50,914 nt of DNA from a bacterium. GTDB taxonomy: Bacteria > Chloroflexota > Dormibacteria > Aeolococcales > Bog-877. A program made the position numbers and the translations under genes. The notes under the pieces are model-generated. The model was not told the origin of the DNA. It did not search any database and saw nothing but the letters and a program-made list of their open reading frames with translations. Positions 42,483 through 50,709 of the stretch are shown here, one piece after another. Position 1 is the first letter of the stretch. The number at the start of each line of letters is the position of its first letter. Location: NCBI GenBank assembly GCA_021827985.1, contig JAKATL010000013.1:1-50914 (forward strand), given 5' to 3'.

Positions 42483-43765
42483 CTGGTGGCTCCCTCAGGC
42501 ACGAAGGTGAACTCCACGCCCCCGATCTCCACCACATCCCCCTCGGCCGCTCCGGAGGCGGCGAGCCGGGACTCCACCCCTAGTCGCCGGAGCTGCCTCT
42601 GCAGCCGCGTCACCTCTTCTGGGTCGTCCAGGTCGGCGGCCTCCACCAGCCGCGCCACGCCGTCGCCGGTCACCCGGTAGTGGCCGGCGCCCCCCTCCAC
42701 CGCGATCTCCTGGCTCGTCGGACGCGGCCCGGGATAAAGACGGAAACCGCCCGGTGGGAGGGAGTCCCGCCCAACCGCCAACCCGATGGACTCCTGAAGG
42801 AGTTCACCGAGCCCTTCACCCGTCAGGGCGGATACCGGCAGCACCGCCGATCCCGCGCCCACGGCCTGCCGCAGCGCTTTGAGCACCCTGCCACGGTCCC
42901 GCCCCACGATCAGGTCCACCTTGTTCGCGGCCACCAGCCGCGGGCGAGACGCCAGCTCCTCGTCCCAGGCACTCAGCTCCAGCTGGACCTGGAAGTACGC
43001 CCGCACGGCAGCCTCGGGGCCTGAGCTGGCATCTACCACATGCACCAGGGATCGCGTGCGCTGCAGGTGGCGCAGGAAACCGATACCCAAGCCGGCCCCC
43101 AGGTGGGCTCCCTCGATCAGGCCGGGGACGTCGGCCACTGTGACGGTGCGACCACCATCCAACTCGGCGACTCCGAGATTGGGAGTGAGCGTGGTGAAGG
43201 GATAGTCGGCCACCTTGGGGCGGGCTCCGGTCAGTTGAGCCAGCAGGCTGGACTTGCCCGCGTTGGGCAGTCCCACCAGGCCGAGGTCGGCTATCAGCCG
43301 GAGCTCGAGCCGGACCACCGCCACCTCCCCGGGATCCCCGAGTTGCCGGTGGCGCGGGGTCTGAGCCACCGGAGTGGCGAAGTGGGTATTCCCCCACCCC
43401 CCCCTCCCACCGGAAGCCACGACTAGGGTCGCCCCCGGGTGGTCCAGGTCGGCCAGGAGTCGGCCGGTGGCGGCGTCGAACACCATGGTGCCAGCAGGGA
43501 CCGGCAGGCGCACGGCCTCGCCATCGGCTCCGTGACGTCTGGAGGGTCCCCCGGGGCCGCCCGCCGCAGCCTTGAACCGACGCTCCGTGTGAAACCGCTG
43601 TAGGGAGGCCTCACCGAGGTCGGCGACTAGCACCACATCGCCCCCACGCCCGCCGTCACCGCCGTCCGGCCCACCGCGGGGCACGTACTTCTCTCGACGC
43701 AGGCTGTTGGACCCTGCTCCGCCCTTGCCTCCGCTCAGGTGGAGCTCGACCTCATCGAGGAACAT
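42479..43765 (-). CDS. obg: GTPase Obg (CgtA)
   Basis: The 428-residue ribosome-assembly GTPase has the glycine-rich Obg domain (VELHLSGGKGGAGSNSLRREKYVPRGGP, residues 6-33), a G domain with GLPNAGKSSLL (G1), TTLTPNLG (G2), DVPGL (G3), NKVD (G4) and a C-terminal OCT domain (about 345-428) with GVEFTFVPEG. The order rplU-rpmA-obg is conserved in most bacteria. The start ATG 43765 lacks a strong ribosome site. Confidence 0.96.
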   Translation of the reverse strand: MFLDEVELHLSGGKGGAGSNSLRREKYVPRGGPDGGDGGRGGDVVLVADLGEASLQRFHTERRFKAAAGGPGGPSRRHGADGEAVRLPVPAGTMVFDAATGRLLADLDHPGATLVVASGGRGGWGNTHFATPVAQTPRHRQLGDPGEVAVVRLELRLIADLGLVGLPNAGKSSLLAQLTGARPKVADYPFTTLTPNLGVAELDGGRTVTVADVPGLIEGAHLGAGLGIGFLRHLQRTRSLVHVVDASSGPEAAVRAYFQVQLELSAWDEELASRPRLVAANKVDLIVGRDRGRVLKALRQAVGAGSAVLPVSALTGEGLGELLQESIGLAVGRDSLPPGGFRLYPGPRPTSQEIAVEGGAGHYRVTGDGVARLVEAADLDDPEEVTRLQRQLRRLGVESRLAASGAAEGDVVEIGGVEFTFVPEGATR

Positions 43766-43795
43766 CAGGACCGGCTGACGGCGGCCGGCGCTAAC

Positions 43796-44065
43796 TCAGC
43801 CGGCTTCTGCAGGAACGGGGTGTATGGCGACCCGGGTGCGGTCCGTGCGGTAGGGCTGGTAAACCACCTGGCCCGGAGTGAGCGCGAAAAGGGTGTGGTC
43901 TCGGCCCACCCCGACTCCGGTACCGGGCAGGATCTTGGTCCCACGCTGCCGCACCAGGACGGCTCCCGCCAAGACCTGCTCCCCGCCGTACACCTTCACG
44001 CCGAGGCGCTGGGCCTGGCTGTCGCGCCCGTTCCGGCTGCTCCCGCCGCCCTTCTTATGCGCCAT
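43796..44065 (-). CDS. rpmA: 50S ribosomal protein L27
   Basis: The 89-residue protein starts [20 protein letters not shown] and carries [22 protein letters not shown], both diagnostic of bL27. Its N-terminal tail reaches the peptidyl-transferase centre. There is no N-terminal extension needing cleavage. GAGAGGTGGAG is its ribosome site. The first 11 bp overlap the rplU 3' end. Confidence 0.96.
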   Translation of the reverse strand: MAHKKGGGSSRNGRDSQAQRLGVKVYGGEQVLAGAVLVRQRGTKILPGTGVGVGRDHTLFALTPGQVVYQPYRTDRTRVAIHPVPAEAG

Positions 44066-44648
44066 CTCCACCTCTCCCTTCGCCGTCGCCGACGACCTCG
44101 GCGGCCTCCCCGCTGGCGGGGGCACGGCGCCGCCGCGGCGCCTTGGCTTCCTTGATCGTGCCGCCGGCAGCCCCCGCCGCCTCCGGAGTTTCATCAGGCG
44201 CCTCGGCCGGGGCGACCTCGGCCTCCACCGCCCGGGCAGCACCCTCCTCCGGAGATGCCGCAGCCGCCCTTCTCGACGTCCTGCGGGTTGTGGGGGCCTG
44301 ACGCTCGTCGGCCGGCTGCTGCCCGGGACTGAGGATCTCATCGATCCGCAGCTCCGTCAGCTCGGCCCGGAATCCCATGGTGCGCCGGTAGCGCTTCTTG
44401 GGCTTGTACTTGAAAACCACGATCTTGGGACCGCGGAGGTGGCTGACCGCAGTGGCGGTGACCCTTGCCCCGTCCACCTTCGGCCGTCCGACAGCAGTTT
44501 CGATGCTGTCCCCGGGCTCGGCCACCAACATGCGCACATCACCCAGCTCCACGGCCTGCCCCTCGGCCACGGTCATGCGGTCCACCACCATCCTCTCACC
44601 GGGCCGCGCCCGATATTGGCGTCCCCCCACCTGGACTACGGCGTACAT
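44055..44648 (-). CDS. rplU: 50S ribosomal protein L21 with Ala/Glu/Arg-rich C-terminal extension
   Basis: Residues 1-103 are a normal bL21 ([38 protein letters not shown]). A further 94 residues rich in Ala, Glu, Pro and Arg follow, nearly doubling the usual 100-105 length. GGGAG lies 5 nt before the ATG. A TAAACT box on the reverse strand (44729-44734) gives a leader of about 75 nt that looks structured and may serve feedback control. Confidence 0.94.
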   Translation of the reverse strand: MYAVVQVGGRQYRARPGERMVVDRMTVAEGQAVELGDVRMLVAEPGDSIETAVGRPKVDGARVTATAVSHLRGPKIVVFKYKPKKRYRRTMGFRAELTELRIDEILSPGQQPADERQAPTTRRTSRRAAAASPEEGAARAVEAEVAPAEAPDETPEAAGAAGGTIKEAKAPRRRRAPASGEAAEVVGDGEGRGGDGA

Positions 44649-44728
44649 GCGAACTCCCGAATCGAGGCTGGAGCCGGGGCCCCACAGCCCAGGCGGAAGC
44701 AGCCGCCCCTAGGCGCGCTCAGCTGTCG

Positions 44729-44734
44729 AGTTTA
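44729..44734 (-). promoter_or_regulatory. Candidate -10 box of the rplU-rpmA-obg operon
   Basis: TAAACT on the reverse strand sits in the only A+T-rich patch of the 106-bp gap upstream of rplU. Confidence 0.3.
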
Positions 44735-44754
44735 TCAGACCGCCCGGGAGCGGA

Positions 44755-45705
44755 TCAGGGACCGGTGACCGCCACCGGAGTCAGTGCCGAATAGTTGGTC
44801 TGGATCTCGTTCTGGTTGCTCGACCCGGTCCCGGTGACAACTGTGGCCGAGGCCTGGTATACCCCGGCGCCAACATCAGGCAGCACCCGGACCTCGAAGG
44901 TGACGGTGAGGACCCCCGGTCCGCCAGCCCCCGACCCGGGGATGTCGAATCCGACCCAGTTGGGAATCACCGATCCGACCACCGGATAGGTGGCACCTCC
45001 GGTGCTGGCGTTGCCTGAGGTGGAGACGGTTGACTGGTAGTCAAAGTCCGACGGCAAGGTGATGCTGAGAGTCGTGCCCATGGCCGCCCCGCTTCCGGTG
45101 TTGGTCAAGGTGGCCACGTAGGTCAGGGTCGAGCCTGCGGTGACCGTGGAGGGGCTGGCACGGAGGCTGAGGGCCAGGTCCGGAGCCGGAGTCACCTGGA
45201 GGGCCAGCGGGGCGGCTGTGAGGGTCCCCGAGTACCCGGTAGCGAAGACCTGGGGAACGAGGCTCGCTGACCCGCTTCCGCCCGTGGCCGCGAACTGCGC
45301 GGTCACGATCACCTGGCTGGGAAGACCAGGCGCTCCGGCCCCGATCGTCCAGGAGCCCCAGGTGAGCGTCGCCTGCCGGGACACCGGGGAGATGTCGGCC
45401 GAGCGCACCGAGTCCCCGTTCTCCGCGACCGAGACCGTGTTGGTGTAGGTGAACCCGTTGGGAACCGCCACCCGCAGGGTGACCCCCTGGACCGAGCTGC
45501 TCCCCACGTTGGTGATGGTCATCTGAACATCGACGGAGGACCCCTGCGCCACCTGGTTGGAGGTGGCGTTGCCGCCTAAGGCTACGACCTGGGTTTGAAC
45601 CTTGAGCCCAGCGATGGCCGGTGCCGAGCCACAGCCCCCCAGTGCGCCTCCCGCCAGCATCAGTGCCGGAGCGGCGACCGCCAGCCCCCCCAGCCTTGGC
45701 TTCAG
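44755..45705 (-). CDS. Lipoprotein with two DUF11/CARDB-like repeats, probable CTG start
   Basis: From CTG 45705 the product has 316 residues and a good lipoprotein signal: basic KPR, the hydrophobic [16 protein letters not shown], and lipobox LGGC. Starting at the only ATG (45660) would remove the positive N-region and most of the hydrophobic core. The CTG overlaps the maf stop as CTGA. The mature protein holds two Ig-like domains of the DUF11 type ([20 protein letters not shown], about 60-165, and [21 protein letters not shown], about 190-305). These are usually surface or adhesive modules. The CTG start is inference. Confidence 0.75.
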   Translation of the reverse strand: MKPRLGGLAVAAPALMLAGGALGGCGSAPAIAGLKVQTQVVALGGNATSNQVAQGSSVDVQMTITNVGSSSVQGVTLRVAVPNGFTYTNTVSVAENGDSVRSADISPVSRQATLTWGSWTIGAGAPGLPSQVIVTAQFAATGGSGSASLVPQVFATGYSGTLTAAPLALQVTPAPDLALSLRASPSTVTAGSTLTYVATLTNTGSGAAMGTTLSITLPSDFDYQSTVSTSGNASTGGATYPVVGSVIPNWVGFDIPGSGAGGPGVLTVTFEVRVLPDVGAGVYQASATVVTGTGSSNQNEIQTNYSALTPVAVTGP

Positions 45706-46376
45706 CGCCCGCCCCCGGCGTGGTTGCTGCTGGCCAGGGGGCGCCTGGTGTTGGCGTACTTCCCCACCGGCACCGACCGGTCCGGGGCGGTGGGCAGCGG
45801 GTCGGGGTAGCCGACCTCGCCGAGAAGCCGCATGGCCAGCTGGCAGTCGAGCCCGATCACGGTGTCGGTCCGGCCCCCTATCGCCTCCACCAGGCCGCCC
45901 CCCAACCCCTGCACCGCATATCCGCCCGCCTTGTCGAGGGGTTCGCCGCCGGCCAGATACTGCTCCAGCTCATCCAGGCTGAAGTCCCGCATCCGCACCG
46001 CCGATCGCGACACGCCGATCCGCTCCTCGCCGGTGGCCGGGGCCAGGGCGCACACGCCGGAGAGGACCACGTGTCGCTGCCCGCGCAGCTCCAAGAGCAT
46101 CTCGCGGGCTCGCTGGACGGTCCCCGGCTTCCCCAGCGGTCCCGAGGACCCGACGACGATGGTGTCGGCGGCCAGAATACAGACCGGGCCCGGGCCGACC
46201 GAGGCCACCACGGCGTGAGCCTTGGTGCGGGCGACCAGCTGGACCGCGAGGTCGGCGCACACCCCCGGAGGCAGGGCCTCGTCAATCTCCGGAGCCACCG
46301 TGCGGATGCGGAGCCCCAACCGCTGCAGAAGCTCCCTCCGACGTGGGGAGCCGGAAGCCAGCACCAGTTCGGTCAA
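45702..46376 (-). CDS. maf: Maf-family nucleoside triphosphate pyrophosphatase
   Basis: The 224-residue protein contains the Maf hallmarks: LVLASGSPRRRELLQRLGL at the N-terminus, APEIDEALPPG, AADTIVVGSSGPLGKP and the GYAVQGLGGGLVEAIGG block. Maf proteins hydrolyse dTTP/UTP or modified nucleotides to prevent their use. TTG 46376 is chosen because the family begins just before LVLASGSPRR and GAGGAA lies 7 nt upstream; longer frames reach 46529 but run into the neighbouring gene. The last bases overlap the lipoprotein start. Confidence 0.92.
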   Translation of the reverse strand: MTELVLASGSPRRRELLQRLGLRIRTVAPEIDEALPPGVCADLAVQLVARTKAHAVVASVGPGPVCILAADTIVVGSSGPLGKPGTVQRAREMLLELRGQRHVVLSGVCALAPATGEERIGVSRSAVRMRDFSLDELEQYLAGGEPLDKAGGYAVQGLGGGLVEAIGGRTDTVIGLDCQLAMRLLGEVGYPDPLPTAPDRSVPVGKYANTRRPLASSNHAGGGR

Positions 46377-46443
46377 GGACGCTTCCTCGGGTCCCGGCCC
46401 CTCGAGCAGGCCTCCCCCATGGCACAGGTCGACGAGGTCGGGT

Positions 46444-47157
46444 TCACGGGATCCATATTCTACCAGCGCGCGAGGCGAACCCCCGCCCCCAGCCGGTGCC
46501 GGCGGCCCTTCCGGCGGCTCCGGCGGCACCGCCCACCACCAGGGCGCTCAACCCCCAGACCACTAGCCCCACCACCACCGGCCACCCGGCCACGGCCGGG
46601 ATGATGAGGAAGGCACAAGCCCCGGTGACGGACACCCAGCGGAGTGCTCCCGACGGCGATCCCGGGCTCCCGGCCCACAGCGCAAGCGAGCCCAGGATCG
46701 CCACCGCCACCGCCACCCTTCCGATCTCCGCGCCGGTGCCCGGGGCCGAGAGTACCCCCGCCCATCCGGGGCTGCCGAGGACCAGGGCGAGGCCCAGGAG
46801 CAGCAGGGAGACCAGGACGGGGTACAGAACCTCAAGTCCGGAGTGGACCCGCGCTCCGTCTCCGGAACGGCCCCAGAGCACCCCCAAGACGGTCATCGGC
46901 AGCGACGCCAGCGGTGCCGCTGCCAGCCCCAGGCTCCCGAGCTGCAGCAGCGGGCTGCCGGGCCAGGGCAGGGAAAGAGCCACCAATTCCGCCCCGGCGA
47001 GCACCGTCAGAGGCGGCAAGGGGGCGGGTGCCATGGGACGGCCCCGCCCGAGGTGAAAGGCAAAGAGGGCGGTGGCCGACGCCGCCAGCAGGCTGACCCC
47101 CCCGGGATAGATGGCGAATCCGGCCATCAGGGAGAGCAAGAGGAGAAGGTGGCTCAC
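46444..47157 (-). CDS. Membrane protein of the antiporter-like module (fourth gene)
   Basis: A 237-residue, very hydrophobic protein with about seven helices and no lysine. I cannot assign it. Its place after NuoL-, NuoJ- and NuoN-like genes would fit a degenerate NuoH/HyfC-type subunit, but no NuoH quinone-site motif is visible. The C-terminal 25 residues are basic and Gly/Ala-rich. The start overlaps the preceding stop by 4 nt. Confidence 0.55.
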   Translation of the reverse strand: MSHLLLLLSLMAGFAIYPGGVSLLAASATALFAFHLGRGRPMAPAPLPPLTVLAGAELVALSLPWPGSPLLQLGSLGLAAAPLASLPMTVLGVLWGRSGDGARVHSGLEVLYPVLVSLLLLGLALVLGSPGWAGVLSAPGTGAEIGRVAVAVAILGSLALWAGSPGSPSGALRWVSVTGACAFLIIPAVAGWPVVVGLVVWGLSALVVGGAAGAAGRAAGTGWGRGFASRAGRIWIP

Positions 47158-48404
47158 AGGTGAACCCCGAAAACGGCCGACAGCGTCTGCTGGGGCACCA
47201 CCCCGATCACCAGGGTGGCTACCGCCACCAGCAGCGCCACCGCCTCTCTGGTGCGCCCCCCAAGGGGACGGCGCGGTGCCTGGGTGGCCGCCCTCATCCC
47301 CAGAGCCGACCCAGCCAGCTGCAGACCCATAACCGCCAGCAGCCAGGTGGCGAGCGTCGAGCTCACGGGCGAGGCCGCCAGCACCAGCAGGAGCCGCCCC
47401 GTGAATCCGCCGAAGGGCGGAGTGCCGGACACCCCTACCCAGGCCACCAGCTGTGACCGCCGGCCCGCATCCTCGCTCAAGACCGCTCCGCTGAGCCAGT
47501 GCGCCAAGAGCAGCAGCATTACCGCCCCCAGGGCGGTGACGCTGCCGAGCCCCACGGCCGCCGCCACCAGCCCGGCATCGGCGGCGGCCACGCTCCAGTA
47601 TCGCGACCCCGGGTCAGCCACCAGCCCGTGCAGCGACCAGAACACCGCCGCGGCGACCCCCAGGCCGATGAGGAGCTCCTGTAGCGGCAGCGCGATCTGG
47701 TGAGGTGAGGCAGCCACCAGCCGGAGACCCAGGATGGCGCCGACGGGAAGGAGCCACACCCGCCACAGGGAAGCCTCGGCGGCGCCCACCCGCCTGGACG
47801 CCCCCGGAATGAGGGAGAAAGGGATGACGCCCATCAGGCTGGTGACGGCCCCGACGTAGAGGATCGCCACCAGGATTCCCGGGGCGGCGCCCTGCTCCAC
47901 CGACGGGGTGATCACGGCTCCCACCAGCAGTGCGCCCATCGCCAGCAGGGACTGGCGCGCCAGGCTCCTCACCGGCAGTTGCGGCCCGGCGGCACGGGAC
48001 CAGCGCACCCAGACGACCCCCAGGACAGCACCGCACCCCAGGGCCACCGAGACCAGACCGGTGGCCGTGAGCACCACCGCCGCCGGCACCGCAAGCAGCA
48101 CCGAAGTCGCCGCCAGCCCTGAGGTGGCCCCCTCCCCGATCGCCACCTCCAGGACCTGGGCCGCGAGGGCGGCCACGACGACACCGGCAGCCAGGCGGGT
48201 CGGGACCAGCGACCCGATCTGGAGGTCCGCCAGGGGTCTGGGCATGACCGGCGCGACGGCGGCAGCCACGGCCGAGAAGGCGACCGCCGCGGTCACCACC
48301 GCCAGGACCACCGCCAGCCGAGCTCGGTGACCGGCACCGAGCCGCCACACCAGAAGGGCGAGGGGGAGTGGCAGCAGGAAGGAGACGGCCAGCGCCGGAT
48401 TCAT
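47154..48404 (-). CDS. NuoN/MrpD-like membrane protein, lysine-free
   Basis: The 416-residue protein (ATG 48404, MNPALAVSFLLPLPL) has about 12-13 helices. GVSGTPPFGGFTGRLLLVLAAS matches the conserved S-x-x-G-x-PP-x-x-GF-x-x-K helix 12 motif of antiporter-like subunits, with Arg for the usual Lys. MGVIPFSLIPGA sits where NuoN has PFHxWTPD, with the Lys, His and Trp lost. There is no lysine anywhere. It is probably a divergent complex I/Mrp-type subunit whose proton path differs or is lost. It overlaps both neighbours by 4 nt. Confidence 0.65.
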   Translation of the reverse strand: MNPALAVSFLLPLPLALLVWRLGAGHRARLAVVLAVVTAAVAFSAVAAAVAPVMPRPLADLQIGSLVPTRLAAGVVVAALAAQVLEVAIGEGATSGLAATSVLLAVPAAVVLTATGLVSVALGCGAVLGVVWVRWSRAAGPQLPVRSLARQSLLAMGALLVGAVITPSVEQGAAPGILVAILYVGAVTSLMGVIPFSLIPGASRRVGAAEASLWRVWLLPVGAILGLRLVAASPHQIALPLQELLIGLGVAAAVFWSLHGLVADPGSRYWSVAAADAGLVAAAVGLGSVTALGAVMLLLLAHWLSGAVLSEDAGRRSQLVAWVGVSGTPPFGGFTGRLLLVLAASPVSSTLATWLLAVMGLQLAGSALGMRAATQAPRRPLGGRTREAVALLVAVATLVIGVVPQQTLSAVFGVHL

Positions 48405-49006
48405 CCCTGCACCTCCCACGGTTGGGCGTGGGCAAAGAATCCCAGAAGCACCGCCGGACCTCCGGCAGCCAAGGCGGCCGCCTGCCACGCCCCGCCACCC
48501 GAATCCAGCAGGATGAACGCGCCCGCCCCCATCCCGATCGCCAGGGCACCGAGGGCCAGGTCCGCCGGCCCTCGCCCGGTCCCGATCCGAATTGCCCCCA
48601 CCTCCCAGGCGAAGAGGCAGGCGAAGGCTGGACCCTGAGTGCTGATGGTACCCGCCCCCAGATGGCCGGAGAGCAGACGGGCGGCCAGCAACCCACCCAG
48701 GCCCAGAAGCAACCTGAAGCTGCGCTCGCTGAACACTCGGGGCCGTCCCACCACTGGAGCCCTGCCCAACAGCCAGACCAAAGACCCCACCCGGGCTCCC
48801 AGCCCCCCCAGCCAGATCATGATCGCGCAGGCGATCCCAAGAAGAAGAGGGACGGCTAGACTTGCCGCTCCACCGGCGAGATAGGCAACGCCGCCAAAGC
48901 CCGCCCCCAGGCAGAGCGCACTGACGATGGCCCCCCGGGTGCCTCCGGCCAGAAGTGCCACCGCGGCCCCCAGGAAACCCCCCGCCGCCAGGAGCGAAGG
49001 GCCCAT
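48401..49006 (-). CDS. NuoJ-like or HyfE-like membrane protein, lysine-free
   Basis: The 201-residue protein has about six helices. The first half (GGTRGAIVSALCLGAGFGGVAY, then SLAVPLLLGIACAIMIWLGG) loosely resembles NuoJ, where a P/A-L-S-L helix is followed by a pi-bulge helix ending in AGAIMVLFLF. The second half is not recognised. No lysine is present. ATG 49006 overlaps the upstream stop as ATGA. Assignment is weak and rests partly on neighbours. Confidence 0.5.
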   Translation of the reverse strand: MGPSLLAAGGFLGAAVALLAGGTRGAIVSALCLGAGFGGVAYLAGGAASLAVPLLLGIACAIMIWLGGLGARVGSLVWLLGRAPVVGRPRVFSERSFRLLLGLGGLLAARLLSGHLGAGTISTQGPAFACLFAWEVGAIRIGTGRGPADLALGALAIGMGAGAFILLDSGGGAWQAAALAAGGPAVLLGFFAHAQPWEVQG

Positions 49007-50697
49007 CAGCGCTGCACCAGAAGCCAGGACACGGCCAGGGAGGCGGCCAACCACATCCACACCGGGCGCTCGGCCATCTCCCGAGCAGAGATGCGCAACC
49101 CCGCCGTGAGCGCCTGCCGTGCCCTCCCGGCGGCCATCCAGCCGACCTCCCAGCGAGGGGGGCGCCAGCGGTCCGGCGGTGGGGATGGGGAGAGCCGGCC
49201 CCGGGCCGAAGCGGGGGGGCCCAGCACCTCCCGCACTCCCCAGAAACCGCCGGCGAAGACCAGGGCCACCACGGCTAGGTAACCCCCTGGCCAGAGCAGG
49301 CCCGGCAGCTGCACGGAGAGGGGATCGGGCGCGCTGAGCACAGGCAGGCCGAACGCCCCTCCGGTGATGACCGGCGCCGCGATCGCCTGAAGCAGACCGC
49401 CCGGGAGCAGCGCGGCTGCGGCGAGGAGGAGACCCGGGAGGACCAGCGGCCAGGGAAGTGGTCGGCAGGCGGCCCGGAGTAGCCGGGATCCCCCCGCCGC
49501 CAGGCCGGCCAGAGCCACCAGGAACCCCAGGGTGGGCAGCACTCCGTCCATGAGGCCCGCGTTCAGCTCCAGGGCCAGCCCGGCCACGCCCGCCGTGACC
49601 GCCGCAGATATCGGGAGTCCCAGCGGGAGCAGGAGGACCCTGGACACGGCGGCAGGCAGGGTCCAAATGGCCATCGGCTGGTCGGACACCAGCACCCTCG
49701 GCGCCAGCAGGGCGGTCAGCTCCAAGGACACCCCGGCCGCCACGGCGAGGGCAGCCCCCGATGCCGAATCAGCCCCGAACCCCAGCAGGACCAGGGCCGC
49801 CATCACCATGAGCAGCGAGCGCAGCCCCGTCCCTCCAGGTTCTCGGACCTGGAGCAGGAGGGCACCCAGTCCCAGGATGAGCGCGACTCCGTCGAGGGCC
49901 GTGCCCAAGGCCGGGTGGGGCCAGGTCCCCCCCGCCAGCTCCTGCACCCGGAGCAGCACCGCCAGCCCCGTGGGTACCGCCACGACAGCCACTAGGTCGC
50001 CCAGGTCCGAGGCCCGAGGGGAGCCGTACCGATCGGGCAGGAAGGACGCCCCAGATAGCCGCGCGATGCCCGGGATCACCAGCACACCCGCCACCGGCAG
50101 CGAGATGGCCGCAGTGGGGATCCCGGCGAAGACCAGCGTCCCGGTGGTCAGGTTGAGGCCCACCACCGCCCCCAACCAGATCAGCGAGACTGCCTGATCC
50201 GCGATCGCGGCGGCGAGCAGCCGGCCACTCGGCGCCCGGGGAAGGCGGGCGTAGCTGAGGCCTATCCCGCCCACCGCAGAAAGCTGCAGCCCGATGTACA
50301 TCGCCAGGAGCCCCCCGGCCAACCCGGCCACCATGGCGCCGAGCGCCGCGGTGCCGAGAGCGGCGCTGGCCAGGGGCCCGTCCCGGGAGGCGAGGCTGAT
50401 CACCAGGGCGGCCGTGGCGGCCGCGATGGCCAGGGCCAGGCCGGCATCGTCCACCTGCAGCGTCACCGGCAGGCTGGGAGTGATCCGCCAAAGGGTGACC
50501 GTCAGCACCCCACCTGGGGGCAGGGCGAGCACCACGTGGACCAGGTCCGCGACGGAGCCTAGCAGGGCCAGCCGCAGCAGGATCCTCCCGGTCCCGGCCG
50601 CCCGGGCCGGGACCACCTCACCCAGAACTCCGGCCGCCAGGGCGGTGACCGCCACCGCCAGCAGCGCCAGGGCCGGCAGGTGCTGGAGGGTGAGCAC
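49006..50697 (-). CDS. NuoL/HyfB-like membrane protein, lysine-free
   Basis: The 563-residue protein has about 14-15 helices and a final amphipathic stretch plus C-terminal helix (about 505-563). SGASFLPDRYGSPRASDL matches the NuoL/MrpA motif around WLPDAMxxPTPVSAL. The Lys expected about nine residues before the Trp is missing, and the helix-5 Glu region (LQLSAVGGIGLSYARL) has no acid. It contains no lysine at all. Proton translocation of the usual type therefore seems unlikely. GTG 50697 lies only 12 nt after the TnpB stop, so the natural promoter or upstream genes may have been replaced by the insertion. Confidence 0.65.
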   Translation of the reverse strand: MLTLQHLPALALLAVAVTALAAGVLGEVVPARAAGTGRILLRLALLGSVADLVHVVLALPPGGVLTVTLWRITPSLPVTLQVDDAGLALAIAAATAALVISLASRDGPLASAALGTAALGAMVAGLAGGLLAMYIGLQLSAVGGIGLSYARLPRAPSGRLLAAAIADQAVSLIWLGAVVGLNLTTGTLVFAGIPTAAISLPVAGVLVIPGIARLSGASFLPDRYGSPRASDLGDLVAVVAVPTGLAVLLRVQELAGGTWPHPALGTALDGVALILGLGALLLQVREPGGTGLRSLLMVMAALVLLGFGADSASGAALAVAAGVSLELTALLAPRVLVSDQPMAIWTLPAAVSRVLLLPLGLPISAAVTAGVAGLALELNAGLMDGVLPTLGFLVALAGLAAGGSRLLRAACRPLPWPLVLPGLLLAAAALLPGGLLQAIAAPVITGGAFGLPVLSAPDPLSVQLPGLLWPGGYLAVVALVFAGGFWGVREVLGPPASARGRLSPSPPPDRWRPPRWEVGWMAAGRARQALTAGLRISAREMAERPVWMWLAASLAVSWLLVQR

Positions 50698-50709
50698 TAC
50701 TTCCGTTCC

